Source: Aliarcobacter sp017996075 (GTDB lineage Bacteria > Campylobacterota > Campylobacteria > Campylobacterales > Arcobacteraceae). From it: 64,000 nucleotides of DNA. The position numbers and the translations under genes were made by a program. The stretch lies in assembly GCF_051062515.1 (NCBI RefSeq), contig NZ_JAMXEK010000002.1, one strand, 5' to 3'. The first letter of the stretch is position 1. Every line of letters starts with the position of its first letter. Shown here one piece after another: positions 43,612 to 52,019 of this stretch. A model generated the notes under the pieces. It was given only the letters and a program-made list of their open reading frames with translations. It ran no database searches and was not told where the DNA came from.

Positions 43612-45075
43612 ATGGAAAAAAACTTAAAAAAGATTGCACTAATAGGGCAACCAAATGTTGGAAAATCATCACTTTTTAATAGAATAGCAAATAAAAGAAT
43701 AGCTATTGTATCAGACGTTTCTGGAACAACAAGAGATGTAAGAAGACATGAGATAGAGATTATTGATAGAAGTGCATTACTGCTTGATACAGGTGGTATT
43801 GATGAAACAAATGATGAAATTTTTTCAAATGTAAAAAAGAAGGCTGTAAAAACTGCAAAAGAGGCTGATATAATACTTTTTATTGTAGATGGAAAAAATA
43901 TCCCAGATGATAAAGATAAGGAACTATTTTATGAGCTTCAAAGATTAGGAAAAGAGCTTGCTTTAGTTGTAAATAAAATTGACAATGATAAAGAACTAGA
44001 AAGACTTTGGGAATTTTTTGAATTTGGAATAGGAGAAGAAAATCTTTTTGGTGTATCGGTTTCTCACAATCGTGGAACAAAAACACTTTATGAGTGGATT
44101 TATAAACATCTTCCAGAAAACCCTGAAACAGTTGCAAGAATGGAAGAAGAAAAAAGAAGAAAAGAGCTAGAAGATGAGTTTTTTGACGATGAATTTGATA
44201 ATGAGGAAGATTTTTCTGCTGAAGGATTAGAAAAAATAGAAGAAGAAACTATTCTTGATGATACTTTAATAAATGTTGCTATTATTGGTAGAGTTAATGT
44301 TGGAAAATCATCTATTTTAAATTCACTTGTAGGAATGGAAAGATCAGTTGTTTCAAGTATTGCTGGAACAACAATAGATCCTGTTGATGAAACTCTTTCT
44401 TATAAAGATAAAGAGATAACTTTTGTTGATACAGCAGGTCTTAGAAGAAGAGGAAGTATTGAAGGTATAGAAAAATTTGCCCTAATGCGAACAAAAGAGA
44501 TGTTAGAAAAAGCAAATGTTGCTTTAGTTGTTCTTGATGCTTCAAGAGAGCTTACAGATTTAGATGAAAAAATCGCTGGTTTGGTTGATGAATATGGTCT
44601 TGGAACAATTATTGTTTTAAATAAATGGGATGAAAATATGGATACATTCCAAAAAATGGAAGAAGAAGTAAGAAGAAGATTTAGATTTTTATCTTATGCT
44701 CCAATCATAGCAGTTTCTGCAAAAACAGGAAGAAGTATAGATAGATTAAAAGAGAAAATTGTAGAGATTTTTGAAAACTATACGCAAAGAATTCCAACTT
44801 CACAATTAAACAAAGTAATAGAAGAAGCAGTAACTAGACACTCGCTTCCAAGTCCAAATGGAGCATATTTGAGAATTTATTACTCTACACAATTTAGCTC
44901 ACGTCCTCCAAGAATTGCCTTAGTTATGAACAAACCACAACTTTTACACTACTCATATAAAAGATATTTGATTAACTTTTTAAGAGAGAAGTTTAATTTT
45001 GAAGGAACTCCAATTCACGTTATTGCTCGTGGTAAAAATGACAAAATGGGAGATGAAGAGTATTTAGAAAGATAG
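43612..45075 (+). CDS. der: ribosome biogenesis GTPase Der (EngA)
   Basis: The 487 residues have two tandem GTPase domains, 'GQPNVGKSSLFNR' near the N-terminus and 'GRVNVGKSSILNSL' after an acidic linker, and a C-terminal KH-like domain. Der is needed for 50S subunit assembly. The acidic linker (about residues 178-215) is long and rich in Glu and Asp. No clear Shine-Dalgarno is seen (ATAGGATTAGAT is 17 bases upstream). Confidence 0.96.
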   Translation: MEKNLKKIALIGQPNVGKSSLFNRIANKRIAIVSDVSGTTRDVRRHEIEIIDRSALLLDTGGIDETNDEIFSNVKKKAVKTAKEADIILFIVDGKNIPDDKDKELFYELQRLGKELALVVNKIDNDKELERLWEFFEFGIGEENLFGVSVSHNRGTKTLYEWIYKHLPENPETVARMEEEKRRKELEDEFFDDEFDNEEDFSAEGLEKIEEETILDDTLINVAIIGRVNVGKSSILNSLVGMERSVVSSIAGTTIDPVDETLSYKDKEITFVDTAGLRRRGSIEGIEKFALMRTKEMLEKANVALVVLDASRELTDLDEKIAGLVDEYGLGTIIVLNKWDENMDTFQKMEEEVRRRFRFLSYAPIIAVSAKTGRSIDRLKEKIVEIFENYTQRIPTSQLNKVIEEAVTRHSLPSPNGAYLRIYYSTQFSSRPPRIALVMNKPQLLHYSYKRYLINFLREKFNFEGTPIHVIARGKNDKMGDEEYLER

Positions 45076-45083
45076 GAAACTTT

Positions 45084-46646
45084 TTGACAATTAAAACTCT
45101 GAAAAATGATATTCTAGCTGGAATTACTGTTGCTATTGTAGCTCTTCCTTTAGCTTTAGCTTTTGGAGTTGTAAGTGGAGCAGGAGCTATTGCAGGACTT
45201 TATGGAGCTATTATATTAGGTTTTATTGCTTCTCTTTTAGGTGGAGTTTCTGTTCAAGTTTCAGGACCAACTGGTCCAATGACTGTAGTAACAGCAGCTG
45301 CTGTTACTACTTTTCCAAATGATTTTTCAACTGTTATGGCAGTTGTATTTTTTGCTGGAATTATTCAAATATCTTTTGGAATTGTTGATTTAGGAAAATG
45401 GATAAAATTTATTCCATATCCAATTATTTCTGGATTTATGTGTGGAATAGGTGTTATTATTATAATTTTACAGATAAATCCACTTTTTGGGGCAAATACA
45501 AATAGCTCTATTATTTATATAGTTACTAATCTTTTTGAAGTACTTCAAAATATAAATTATGAAGCACTTTTTATAGGTCTAGTTACAATTTTAATAATGT
45601 TTTTAACTCCAAAAAGTATTACAAAAATAGTTCCAGCAGCTTTAATAGCTCTATTTTTTGTAACTATTTTAGCCACAATATTAAACTTGAATATTCCAAC
45701 AATAGGTGAAATTCCATCACAGTTACCAGATTTTATTTTACCATCTTTTAATATTTTAGAATTAAGTACAGTTCTTACTTTTGCTATTACTTTAGCGCTT
45801 TTAGGTTCTGTTGATACTCAATTAACATCTGTTTTAGTTGACTCAAGACTAAAAACAAATCATAATTCAAAAAAAGAGTTAATTGCTCAAGGTATTGGAA
45901 ATACTATGTGCTCATTTTTTGGTGCAATTCCAGGAGCAGGTGCAACTATGCGAACGGTTGTAAATATGAAAAATGGAGCGACAACTAGAATTTCTGGGCT
46001 TACTCATGCTATTGTATTACTTATTATAGCGCTATTTTTAGCTCCAATTGCTTCAAAAATTCCTTTGGCACTTCTAGCTGAAATTCTTATAAAAGTTGGG
46101 TTTGATATTTTAGATTATAGATTTTTACAAATTATACGAAAAGTATCAAAAGATGATTTACTTATTATGATAACAGTTTTTTTACTAACAGTTTTTGTAG
46201 ATTTAATAATTGCTGTTTCTGCTGGAGTTTTTATCTCATCATTTATGGCTGTTTATCAAATATCAAAAAATATAAAAATGAAGCATTATAAACTTTTAAT
46301 AGATAGTGAAAATATAGATATCATAAAAGTAAAAGGTGCTCTGTTTTTTGCAACAGCAATACTTCTTGAGAGAGTTCTAAACAAAGCAAAAAGCGAAAAA
46401 ATGGTAATTGATTGCACAGAAGTTAGTTATTTAGATATATCTGCTATATTTAAACTTGAAGATATTATAGAAAAATATCAAGAAAAAAATATTGAGATTG
46501 TTTTAGTTATAAAATATACTCATAAAAGAAGATTGTTGAAAATAGGTAAAATTTTTAATAATATAAAGATATACAGAATATTAGAACATGCAAAAACACA
46601 TATAAAAGAAGAGTTAAAGAATGAGCAAAATATATCTACTAAATGA
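45084..46646 (+). CDS. SulP-family anion transporter with STAS domain
   Basis: A 520-residue transporter: an N-terminal membrane domain with 'GGVSVQVSGPTGPMTVV' and 'GSVDTQLTSVLVDS', and a C-terminal STAS domain ('MVIDCTEVSYLDISAIFKLE'). SulP members carry sulfate, bicarbonate or other anions; the ion here is not known. The start is TTG 45084, with TAGGA upstream. It overlaps hemD by 26 bases. Confidence 0.88.
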   Translation: MTIKTLKNDILAGITVAIVALPLALAFGVVSGAGAIAGLYGAIILGFIASLLGGVSVQVSGPTGPMTVVTAAAVTTFPNDFSTVMAVVFFAGIIQISFGIVDLGKWIKFIPYPIISGFMCGIGVIIIILQINPLFGANTNSSIIYIVTNLFEVLQNINYEALFIGLVTILIMFLTPKSITKIVPAALIALFFVTILATILNLNIPTIGEIPSQLPDFILPSFNILELSTVLTFAITLALLGSVDTQLTSVLVDSRLKTNHNSKKELIAQGIGNTMCSFFGAIPGAGATMRTVVNMKNGATTRISGLTHAIVLLIIALFLAPIASKIPLALLAEILIKVGFDILDYRFLQIIRKVSKDDLLIMITVFLLTVFVDLIIAVSAGVFISSFMAVYQISKNIKMKHYKLLIDSENIDIIKVKGALFFATAILLERVLNKAKSEKMVIDCTEVSYLDISAIFKLEDIIEKYQEKNIEIVLVIKYTHKRRLLKIGKIFNNIKIYRILEHAKTHIKEELKNEQNISTK

Positions 46647-47250
46647 ACAAAAATTTGATGGTGTAGAAAATCTTGAAGTTTTTGAAATAGAGTATTTAAG
46701 ATTTGATTTAGATTTAGAAAAATATGATGCATTGGTTTTTACATCAAAAAATGCTATTTTTTCACTAGAAGAAAATGGTATAAATTGGAAAAGTACTCCA
46801 TCTTATGTAATAGCTCCAAAAACAGCAGATATTGCAAAAAAATTTGGTGCAAATATAGCTTTTATTGGATTTAGTGGTCATGGAAATGATTTTGCAAATG
46901 AATTAATTCCATATTTAAAAAATAAAAAAACTTTGTATATAAGAGCATTAAAAACAGTATCAAATCTTACAAATATTTTAAAAGAAAACGGTATAGATAT
47001 AGATGAAATAATATCATACAAAACATCTTGTAATAAACAAGAAATAAAAATTTTAGATAAAAACTCCACAATTATTTTTACCTCTCCATCAAGTGTTGAA
47101 TGCTTTTTAAAAAAATATAGCTGGGAAGATAGTTTTAAAGCAATAGCAATAGGCAAAACAACAGCTTTATATCTTCCAAAAAACATAAAGTGTGAAATAA
47201 GTTCACTAACTAGTGTTGAAGAGTGCGTTAACCTAGCTTTAAAAAATTAG
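46621..47250 (+). CDS. hemD: uroporphyrinogen-III synthase
   Basis: HemD closes hydroxymethylbilane to uroporphyrinogen III. This family is weakly conserved, but the 209 residues show 'ALVFTSKNAIFSL' and 'TIIFTSPSSVECFL', the paired 'FTS' motifs of HemD, with 'IAIGKTTA' near the end. The start lies inside the SulP gene. The position just before the 6S-like RNA and purD fits my memory of the Helicobacter region. Confidence 0.88.
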   Translation: MSKIYLLNEQKFDGVENLEVFEIEYLRFDLDLEKYDALVFTSKNAIFSLEENGINWKSTPSYVIAPKTADIAKKFGANIAFIGFSGHGNDFANELIPYLKNKKTLYIRALKTVSNLTNILKENGIDIDEIISYKTSCNKQEIKILDKNSTIIFTSPSSVECFLKKYSWEDSFKAIAIGKTTALYLPKNIKCEISSLTSVEECVNLALKN

Positions 47251-47278
47251 TTTAATCACAATTTTAAATTTTTTTAGA

Positions 47279-47284
47279 TAAAAT
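47279..47284 (+). promoter_or_regulatory. -10 element of the 6S-like RNA
   Basis: TAAAAT in the context TTAGATAAAATC lies 6-9 bases before the likely RNA start (about 47290), with a T-rich upstream stretch that acts like the -35 region in this group. Confidence 0.45.
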
Positions 47285-47289
47285 CATCA

Positions 47290-47463
47290 ATTCTAAGTAG
47301 TACGGGATTTCCATTACTTGCGGGTCCGATAATATTTTATTTTATACAAATTTGTAGTTTATACTGTGTGCAGCATCTCCTTTGGTTTTTGCTCCTAAAG
47401 TATTTCTCTTGTATATATACTTGGCTTTTAGGGCCACCTTTATGGTTATCGGCTACTTGGATT
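47290..47463 (+). ncRNA. ssrS: 6S RNA candidate
   Basis: This 235-base hemD-purD gap has no ORF but is locally GC-richer than its surroundings and can fold as a long rod. CTAAGTAG (47293-47300) pairs with CTACTTGG (47453-47460); CCAT (47311-47314) with ATGG (47442-47445); GGTCC (47323-47327) with GGGCC (47431-47435). An apical stem CTTTGG/CCTAAAG (47380-47400) caps an AT-rich internal region. This is the 6S layout: a closed rod with a central bubble, which binds the main RNA polymerase holoenzyme. I recall 6S genes next to purD in Helicobacter and relatives. No search was made. Confidence 0.62.
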
Positions 47464-47485
47464 TTAAAAATTAAAGGGAAAAATA

Positions 47486-48757
47486 ATGAATATATTAATA
47501 CTTGGAAGTGGTGGTAGAGAGTACTCTATTGGACTTGCACTAAAAAATGAAAAATCTCACAATTTATACTTTATGCCAGGAAATGGCGCAACTTCTGATT
47601 TAGGGAAAAATATTAATATTACAGATTATGAAAAACTAGCAATTTTTGCAAAAGAAAATAGTATAGATTTAACAATTGTTGGACCAGAAGGTCCTCTTGT
47701 AGATGGTGTTGTTGATATATTTAAAAAATATGAATTAACTATATTTGGACCTTCAAGACAAGCAGCTCAGCTTGAGGGATCAAAAGCTTATATGAAAAAT
47801 ATATTAAAAAAATATAATATACCAACAGCAGCATTTATAGAAACATCAAATAAACAAGATGCTTATGATTTTATTGATGGCATGAAAAATCTTCCAATAG
47901 TTGTAAAAGCAGATGGTCTTTGTGGTGGAAAAGGTGTAATAATCGCTCAAAGTAAAGAAGAAGCTAAAAAAACAGTTGATGATATGCTAAATGGTGAAGC
48001 ATTTGGCGAAGCTGGTGAAAAAGTTATTGTTGAAGAGTTTTTGGATGGTTATGAACTTTCTGTATTTGCAATTTGTGATGGTGAAAACTACAAAATACTT
48101 CCAGCTGCTCAAGATCACAAAAGAGTAGGAGATGGTGACACTGGACCAAATACTGGCGGAATGGGTGCTTATGCTCCAACTCCGCTTGTAAATGATGAAA
48201 TTTATAAAAAACTTGAAGATAGAGTAATTAAACCTACACTAAAAGGGATGCAAGAAGAAAATGCACCTTTTGAAGGTGTTTTATTCGTAGGAGTTATGGT
48301 TGTAAATGGTGAGCCAATAGTTCTTGAATATAATGTTAGATTTGGAGATCCTGAGTGTGAAATTTTGATGCCTTTAATTGAGTCAAAAGTTTCTGATTTA
48401 TTCTACTATGGAGCAACAAAACAGCTTGATAAACTTGATATTAAAATTAAAAATAAATTTGCAGTTGGAGTTGTGATGGCTAGCAAAAACTATCCATATA
48501 GTGCATCTGCACACTCTATTATTGAGTTATCAAATATTGTAGATGAAGAGCTTTTGGAAAATAGTCATATATCTTTTGCAGGAGTTGAAAAAAAAGATGA
48601 TGTTCTTTTGGCAAATGGTGGAAGAGTAGCTGTTTGTGTAGGACTTGGAGATACAGTTAAAGAAGCAAGAGATAGAGCTTATTTGCTTAGTTCTGAAATA
48701 TCTTTTGATGGGAAAAAATTTAGAAAAGATATTGCATATCAAGCTTTAAAGAACTAA
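47486..48757 (+). CDS. purD: phosphoribosylamine-glycine ligase
   Basis: PurD makes glycinamide ribonucleotide in purine synthesis. The 423 residues have the N-terminal 'ILGSGGREYSIGLAL' and the ATP-grasp motifs 'VVKADGLCGGKGVIIA' and 'GPNTGGMGAYAP', with 'LEYNVRFGDPECE' for metal binding. AAAGGGAAA precedes the ATG. It starts 23 bases after the 6S-like RNA and may share its transcript. Confidence 0.97.
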   Translation: MNILILGSGGREYSIGLALKNEKSHNLYFMPGNGATSDLGKNINITDYEKLAIFAKENSIDLTIVGPEGPLVDGVVDIFKKYELTIFGPSRQAAQLEGSKAYMKNILKKYNIPTAAFIETSNKQDAYDFIDGMKNLPIVVKADGLCGGKGVIIAQSKEEAKKTVDDMLNGEAFGEAGEKVIVEEFLDGYELSVFAICDGENYKILPAAQDHKRVGDGDTGPNTGGMGAYAPTPLVNDEIYKKLEDRVIKPTLKGMQEENAPFEGVLFVGVMVVNGEPIVLEYNVRFGDPECEILMPLIESKVSDLFYYGATKQLDKLDIKIKNKFAVGVVMASKNYPYSASAHSIIELSNIVDEELLENSHISFAGVEKKDDVLLANGGRVAVCVGLGDTVKEARDRAYLLSSEISFDGKKFRKDIAYQALKN

Positions 48758-48758
48758 A

Positions 48759-49202
48759 ATGCAAGAGCAAAATAATACCTCAAACTTGCAGTTAGCAACT
48801 CTTAGAAGTAGGGCATTCGCTTTTGTAATTGATGATTTGATTGTAACATTACTAATTTGCCTTATTTATTGGAATAGTATAGTTGCTGTAAGTGATAGTC
48901 AAGAGGCTTTAATAAACTTAATGCAAACTACTTTTGTAGTACCTTTAATACTATTAAAGCTTATATATCATACTTTTTTTATTTGGTATTATGGACAAAC
49001 TCTAGGTAAAAAAATAGTAAAAATAAGAGTAATAGATGCTAATTCTTGGGAAAGAGTTAGCTTTTTTTCATCTTTTTTGAGAAGTTTAGGAAGAGTTGTA
49101 TCTGAAATGTTTTTTTACATAGGATTTTTAATAGGATTTTTTACTGAAGGCAGAAGAACTTTTCACGATTTTACTGGTAAAACGTTGGTAGTAAATGCAT
49201 AA
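48759..49202 (+). CDS. RDD-family membrane protein
   Basis: A 147-residue protein with three or four membrane segments and the RDD pattern: 'LRSRAFAFVIDDLIV' at the start (here R-D-D appears as IDD) and 'FFIWYYGQTLGKKIVKIRV' later. Function is unclear; some RDD proteins act in ion homeostasis. It begins one base after purD and overlaps lptD by 8 bases. Confidence 0.87.
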   Translation: MQEQNNTSNLQLATLRSRAFAFVIDDLIVTLLICLIYWNSIVAVSDSQEALINLMQTTFVVPLILLKLIYHTFFIWYYGQTLGKKIVKIRVIDANSWERVSFFSSFLRSLGRVVSEMFFYIGFLIGFFTEGRRTFHDFTGKTLVVNA

Positions 49203-51351
49203 AATAGTTGTTTCATTAGCTTTAGCTTCATTTTTAATTCAAGTAAATGCTCAAGAGTTAAATACGGAAAAACTACAACTTGTTGCAAAAGATGTTGATA
49301 CGAAAAACAACATTATAACTGCAACTGGTGATGTTGTTGCATATTCTCCAACATATTATTTAAGTTCTGACAAAATGATTTATGATAAAGACAAAGAGAT
49401 TTTAGAACTTTTTGATAATGTATTAATTATCAAAGATAATAAAATCCAAACTCAAAGTAACTATGCTTTTGTAGATATGAAAAATGATATTATAAATCAA
49501 GACCCAGTATTTTTAATGGATAATACTTCAAATATTTGGTCAAACTCAAAAGAGGCAAATAAGGATAAAGATGTAATAACTCTTGAAAACTCTATTTTAT
49601 CTTCTTGTGATTGTATTGATCCAATTTGGAGTATTAGATCATCAAGTAGTGATTATGATACTGAAGCTATGTGGATGAATACTTATAACCCTAGACTTTA
49701 TGTAAAAAATGTTCCTGTTTTTTATCTTCCATATTTTGGTTTTCCAACAGATACAACTAGACGAACAGGGCTTTTACTTCCAACTATGGGATATTCAAGT
49801 AGTGAAGGTTTTTTATATTCACAACCAATATTTATAGCTCCTGCTGATGATTATGATATAGAGTTAATTCCACAAATTAGAACACAAAGAGGATATGGAA
49901 GCTACGCAAATTTTAGATACGCTGATAGTCCTGATAGTATGCTTAATGTAAAAACAGGATATTTTAAAGAGTTTGATAACTATAGAAGTAAAGAGCAACT
50001 TGAAAATAGCGAACATTATGGTTTAGATATTGATTATGAGAGAAAAAATATTTTCGCAAAAAACAAAGAGCATCAAGATGGAGTTTTTACTTCTATTAGA
50101 TACTTAAATGATATTGAATACATAACATTAAAAGAAGAAGATGATTATAATTTAGGAACTGATAAGAAAATAGAGTCTAAAGTAAACTATTTTTATAATA
50201 CACCTGAATATTATGGTGGAGTTTATGGAAAATACTATGTAGATGCTTCACAAAAAACAAATGATAATACTTTACAAGAGTTACCACAAATTCAGCTTCA
50301 CTCTTACAATAAAGAGCTGTTTTTAGAAAACCTTATATACTCTATAGATACAAAAGCACAAAATTTCACAAGAAAAGAGGGCTTAAACGCAAAAATCTAT
50401 GATATAAATGTTCCTATTAGTTATACAAAAAATATTTTAGATGACTATATGTATGTAGGAGTTGAAAATAGAACTATTTTAACTCAATATGATTACAGTA
50501 ACTCTTTATATAATAATTTAAGATACGAGGATGGAACTTTAATACAAAATAGGACCTCTTTTATTGTTGGAACAGACCTATTAAAACCATATAGTGACTA
50601 TATTCATACTTTAAACTTAAACGCTAGTTATGATATTCCTGAAAATTTAAGAAAAGATGGAGATTTGTACAATATAACAGTAAAAGAGAATCAACCACTA
50701 AAATATAATGAATTAAGTGTTTTTCCAACTTTGCAAGAACAAAAAACAATAAAATTATCTTTAAACCAATCAATTTATGATAAAGATAATTTAAAACAGT
50801 TTATAAATCATAAAATGTCACAATCTATTTTATATAATAGTTTCGATGAACCAAAATTTCAAGATTTAGATAACTATGTAAAGATAAATCATGATTATGG
50901 TTCATTATCTGGAAAAGTTGTTTATAATATGGATGATAACAAAGTTGTTGAAGGAAGTTTTGATAACTCATTAAGTTATGAAAATTTAACTTTTAGTGCG
51001 GGTTATTATTATACTAAAAAAACGAATAATGAGTTTAATACAAGAGATGATTTAGAATCATATAGATTATCAACTTCTTATAAACTGGCTAAAGATTACT
51101 CTATAAAATATTACGAAAACTATGATTTACAAGAAAAGACAAGAAATAGACAAGGAATAGGGTTGAATATAGATGATAGTTGTTGGAATTTAGATTTATT
51201 ACTTGAAAAAGAGATAACTCCTAGAAGCAGATATGTTGAAAGTACAAGAAGTTATGATAGTCATGAACAAACTATTGTATATGCCGTTTTAATGCTAAAA
51301 CCAATTGGTGGAATAAGACAAAAATCTATAGTTAAAGATAGCGATAAGTAA
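49195..51351 (+). CDS. lptD: LPS-assembly outer membrane protein LptD
   Basis: LptD inserts lipopolysaccharide into the outer leaflet. The 718 residues begin with a signal peptide (about 1-19), then an OstA/LptA-like jellyroll ('TGDVVAYSPTYYLSSDKMIY'), then a long beta-barrel region rich in alternating polar and aromatic residues. A cysteine pair occurs in 'LSSCDCIDPIW'. It lies between the RDD gene and the phosphoribosyltransferase gene. Confidence 0.92.
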   Translation: MHKIVVSLALASFLIQVNAQELNTEKLQLVAKDVDTKNNIITATGDVVAYSPTYYLSSDKMIYDKDKEILELFDNVLIIKDNKIQTQSNYAFVDMKNDIINQDPVFLMDNTSNIWSNSKEANKDKDVITLENSILSSCDCIDPIWSIRSSSSDYDTEAMWMNTYNPRLYVKNVPVFYLPYFGFPTDTTRRTGLLLPTMGYSSSEGFLYSQPIFIAPADDYDIELIPQIRTQRGYGSYANFRYADSPDSMLNVKTGYFKEFDNYRSKEQLENSEHYGLDIDYERKNIFAKNKEHQDGVFTSIRYLNDIEYITLKEEDDYNLGTDKKIESKVNYFYNTPEYYGGVYGKYYVDASQKTNDNTLQELPQIQLHSYNKELFLENLIYSIDTKAQNFTRKEGLNAKIYDINVPISYTKNILDDYMYVGVENRTILTQYDYSNSLYNNLRYEDGTLIQNRTSFIVGTDLLKPYSDYIHTLNLNASYDIPENLRKDGDLYNITVKENQPLKYNELSVFPTLQEQKTIKLSLNQSIYDKDNLKQFINHKMSQSILYNSFDEPKFQDLDNYVKINHDYGSLSGKVVYNMDDNKVVEGSFDNSLSYENLTFSAGYYYTKKTNNEFNTRDDLESYRLSTSYKLAKDYSIKYYENYDLQEKTRNRQGIGLNIDDSCWNLDLLLEKEITPRSRYVESTRSYDSHEQTIVYAVLMLKPIGGIRQKSIVKDSDK

Positions 51352-51353
51352 TA

Positions 51354-52019
51354 ATGAGTAAAGATAAAATATATTTCAAAAATAGAGAAGAAGCAGCTTA
51401 TAAACTACTGGAAATATTACCAATAGATAGCATGAAGCTTGAAGAGTGGACGGTAATTGCTTGTTCATATGGTGGTTTTGAAATTGCAAAAATAGTAGCA
51501 GATAGTTTAGATGCAGAGTTTGATATTATGTTTAATGAAAAAATTTATGCACCACAAAATGATGAGTGTGAAATAGCAGTTGTAACGGAACTAGAAGAAG
51601 TTTTAATACATGAAGAGTTGGTTAAAGCTTTTGATATAAATCTTGATTCAATTTATACTATGTCAAAAGAGATATATAAAGAGAAAATAAAACCAGTGGC
51701 TTATAGATTTAGAAATGGTGAGAAATTTCAAAATCTAGCTTTTAAAAATGTTTTAATTGTAGATGAAGATATAAATGTTGGTTTAGTTATGATGGCTTGT
51801 ATAAAAACTATTATAAATCAAAAAGTAAAATCTATAAGTGTAGCAACTCCAATACTATCTACTGCTAGCATAAAAGCAATCGACAGTATTACAGATGATT
51901 TATACTATATAAAAAGTCTTGATCATTTTATTGAGGCAGAGTATTATTATGAAACATTAGAAGAGCTAACTTATGAAGATATAAATAGAATTAAAAATGA
52001 AGGAAAAGAAAAAGAATGA
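51354..52019 (+). CDS. phosphoribosyltransferase-like protein
   Basis: A 221-residue protein with a type I phosphoribosyltransferase-like fold: 'EWTVIACSYGGFEIAKIVA' near the N-terminus and 'NVLIVDEDINVGLVMMA', which resembles the PRPP loop but has V-N-V-G where active enzymes usually have a threonine-glycine pair. It may be catalytically altered. It starts 2 bases after lptD, overlaps pnp by 4 bases, and has a homologue in the same place in Helicobacter, by memory. Substrate unknown. Confidence 0.7.
   Translation: MSKDKIYFKNREEAAYKLLEILPIDSMKLEEWTVIACSYGGFEIAKIVADSLDAEFDIMFNEKIYAPQNDECEIAVVTELEEVLIHEELVKAFDINLDSIYTMSKEIYKEKIKPVAYRFRNGEKFQNLAFKNVLIVDEDINVGLVMMACIKTIINQKVKSISVATPILSTASIKAIDSITDDLYYIKSLDHFIEAEYYYETLEELTYEDINRIKNEGKEKE

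Noticed and set aside
47281..47485. SRP RNA, tmRNA or a riboswitch in the hemD-purD gap
   Set aside because: I do not see the SRP core (GGAAGCAGCC-type), a tRNA-like end with tag frame, or known riboswitch boxes. The long rod fold fits 6S better.
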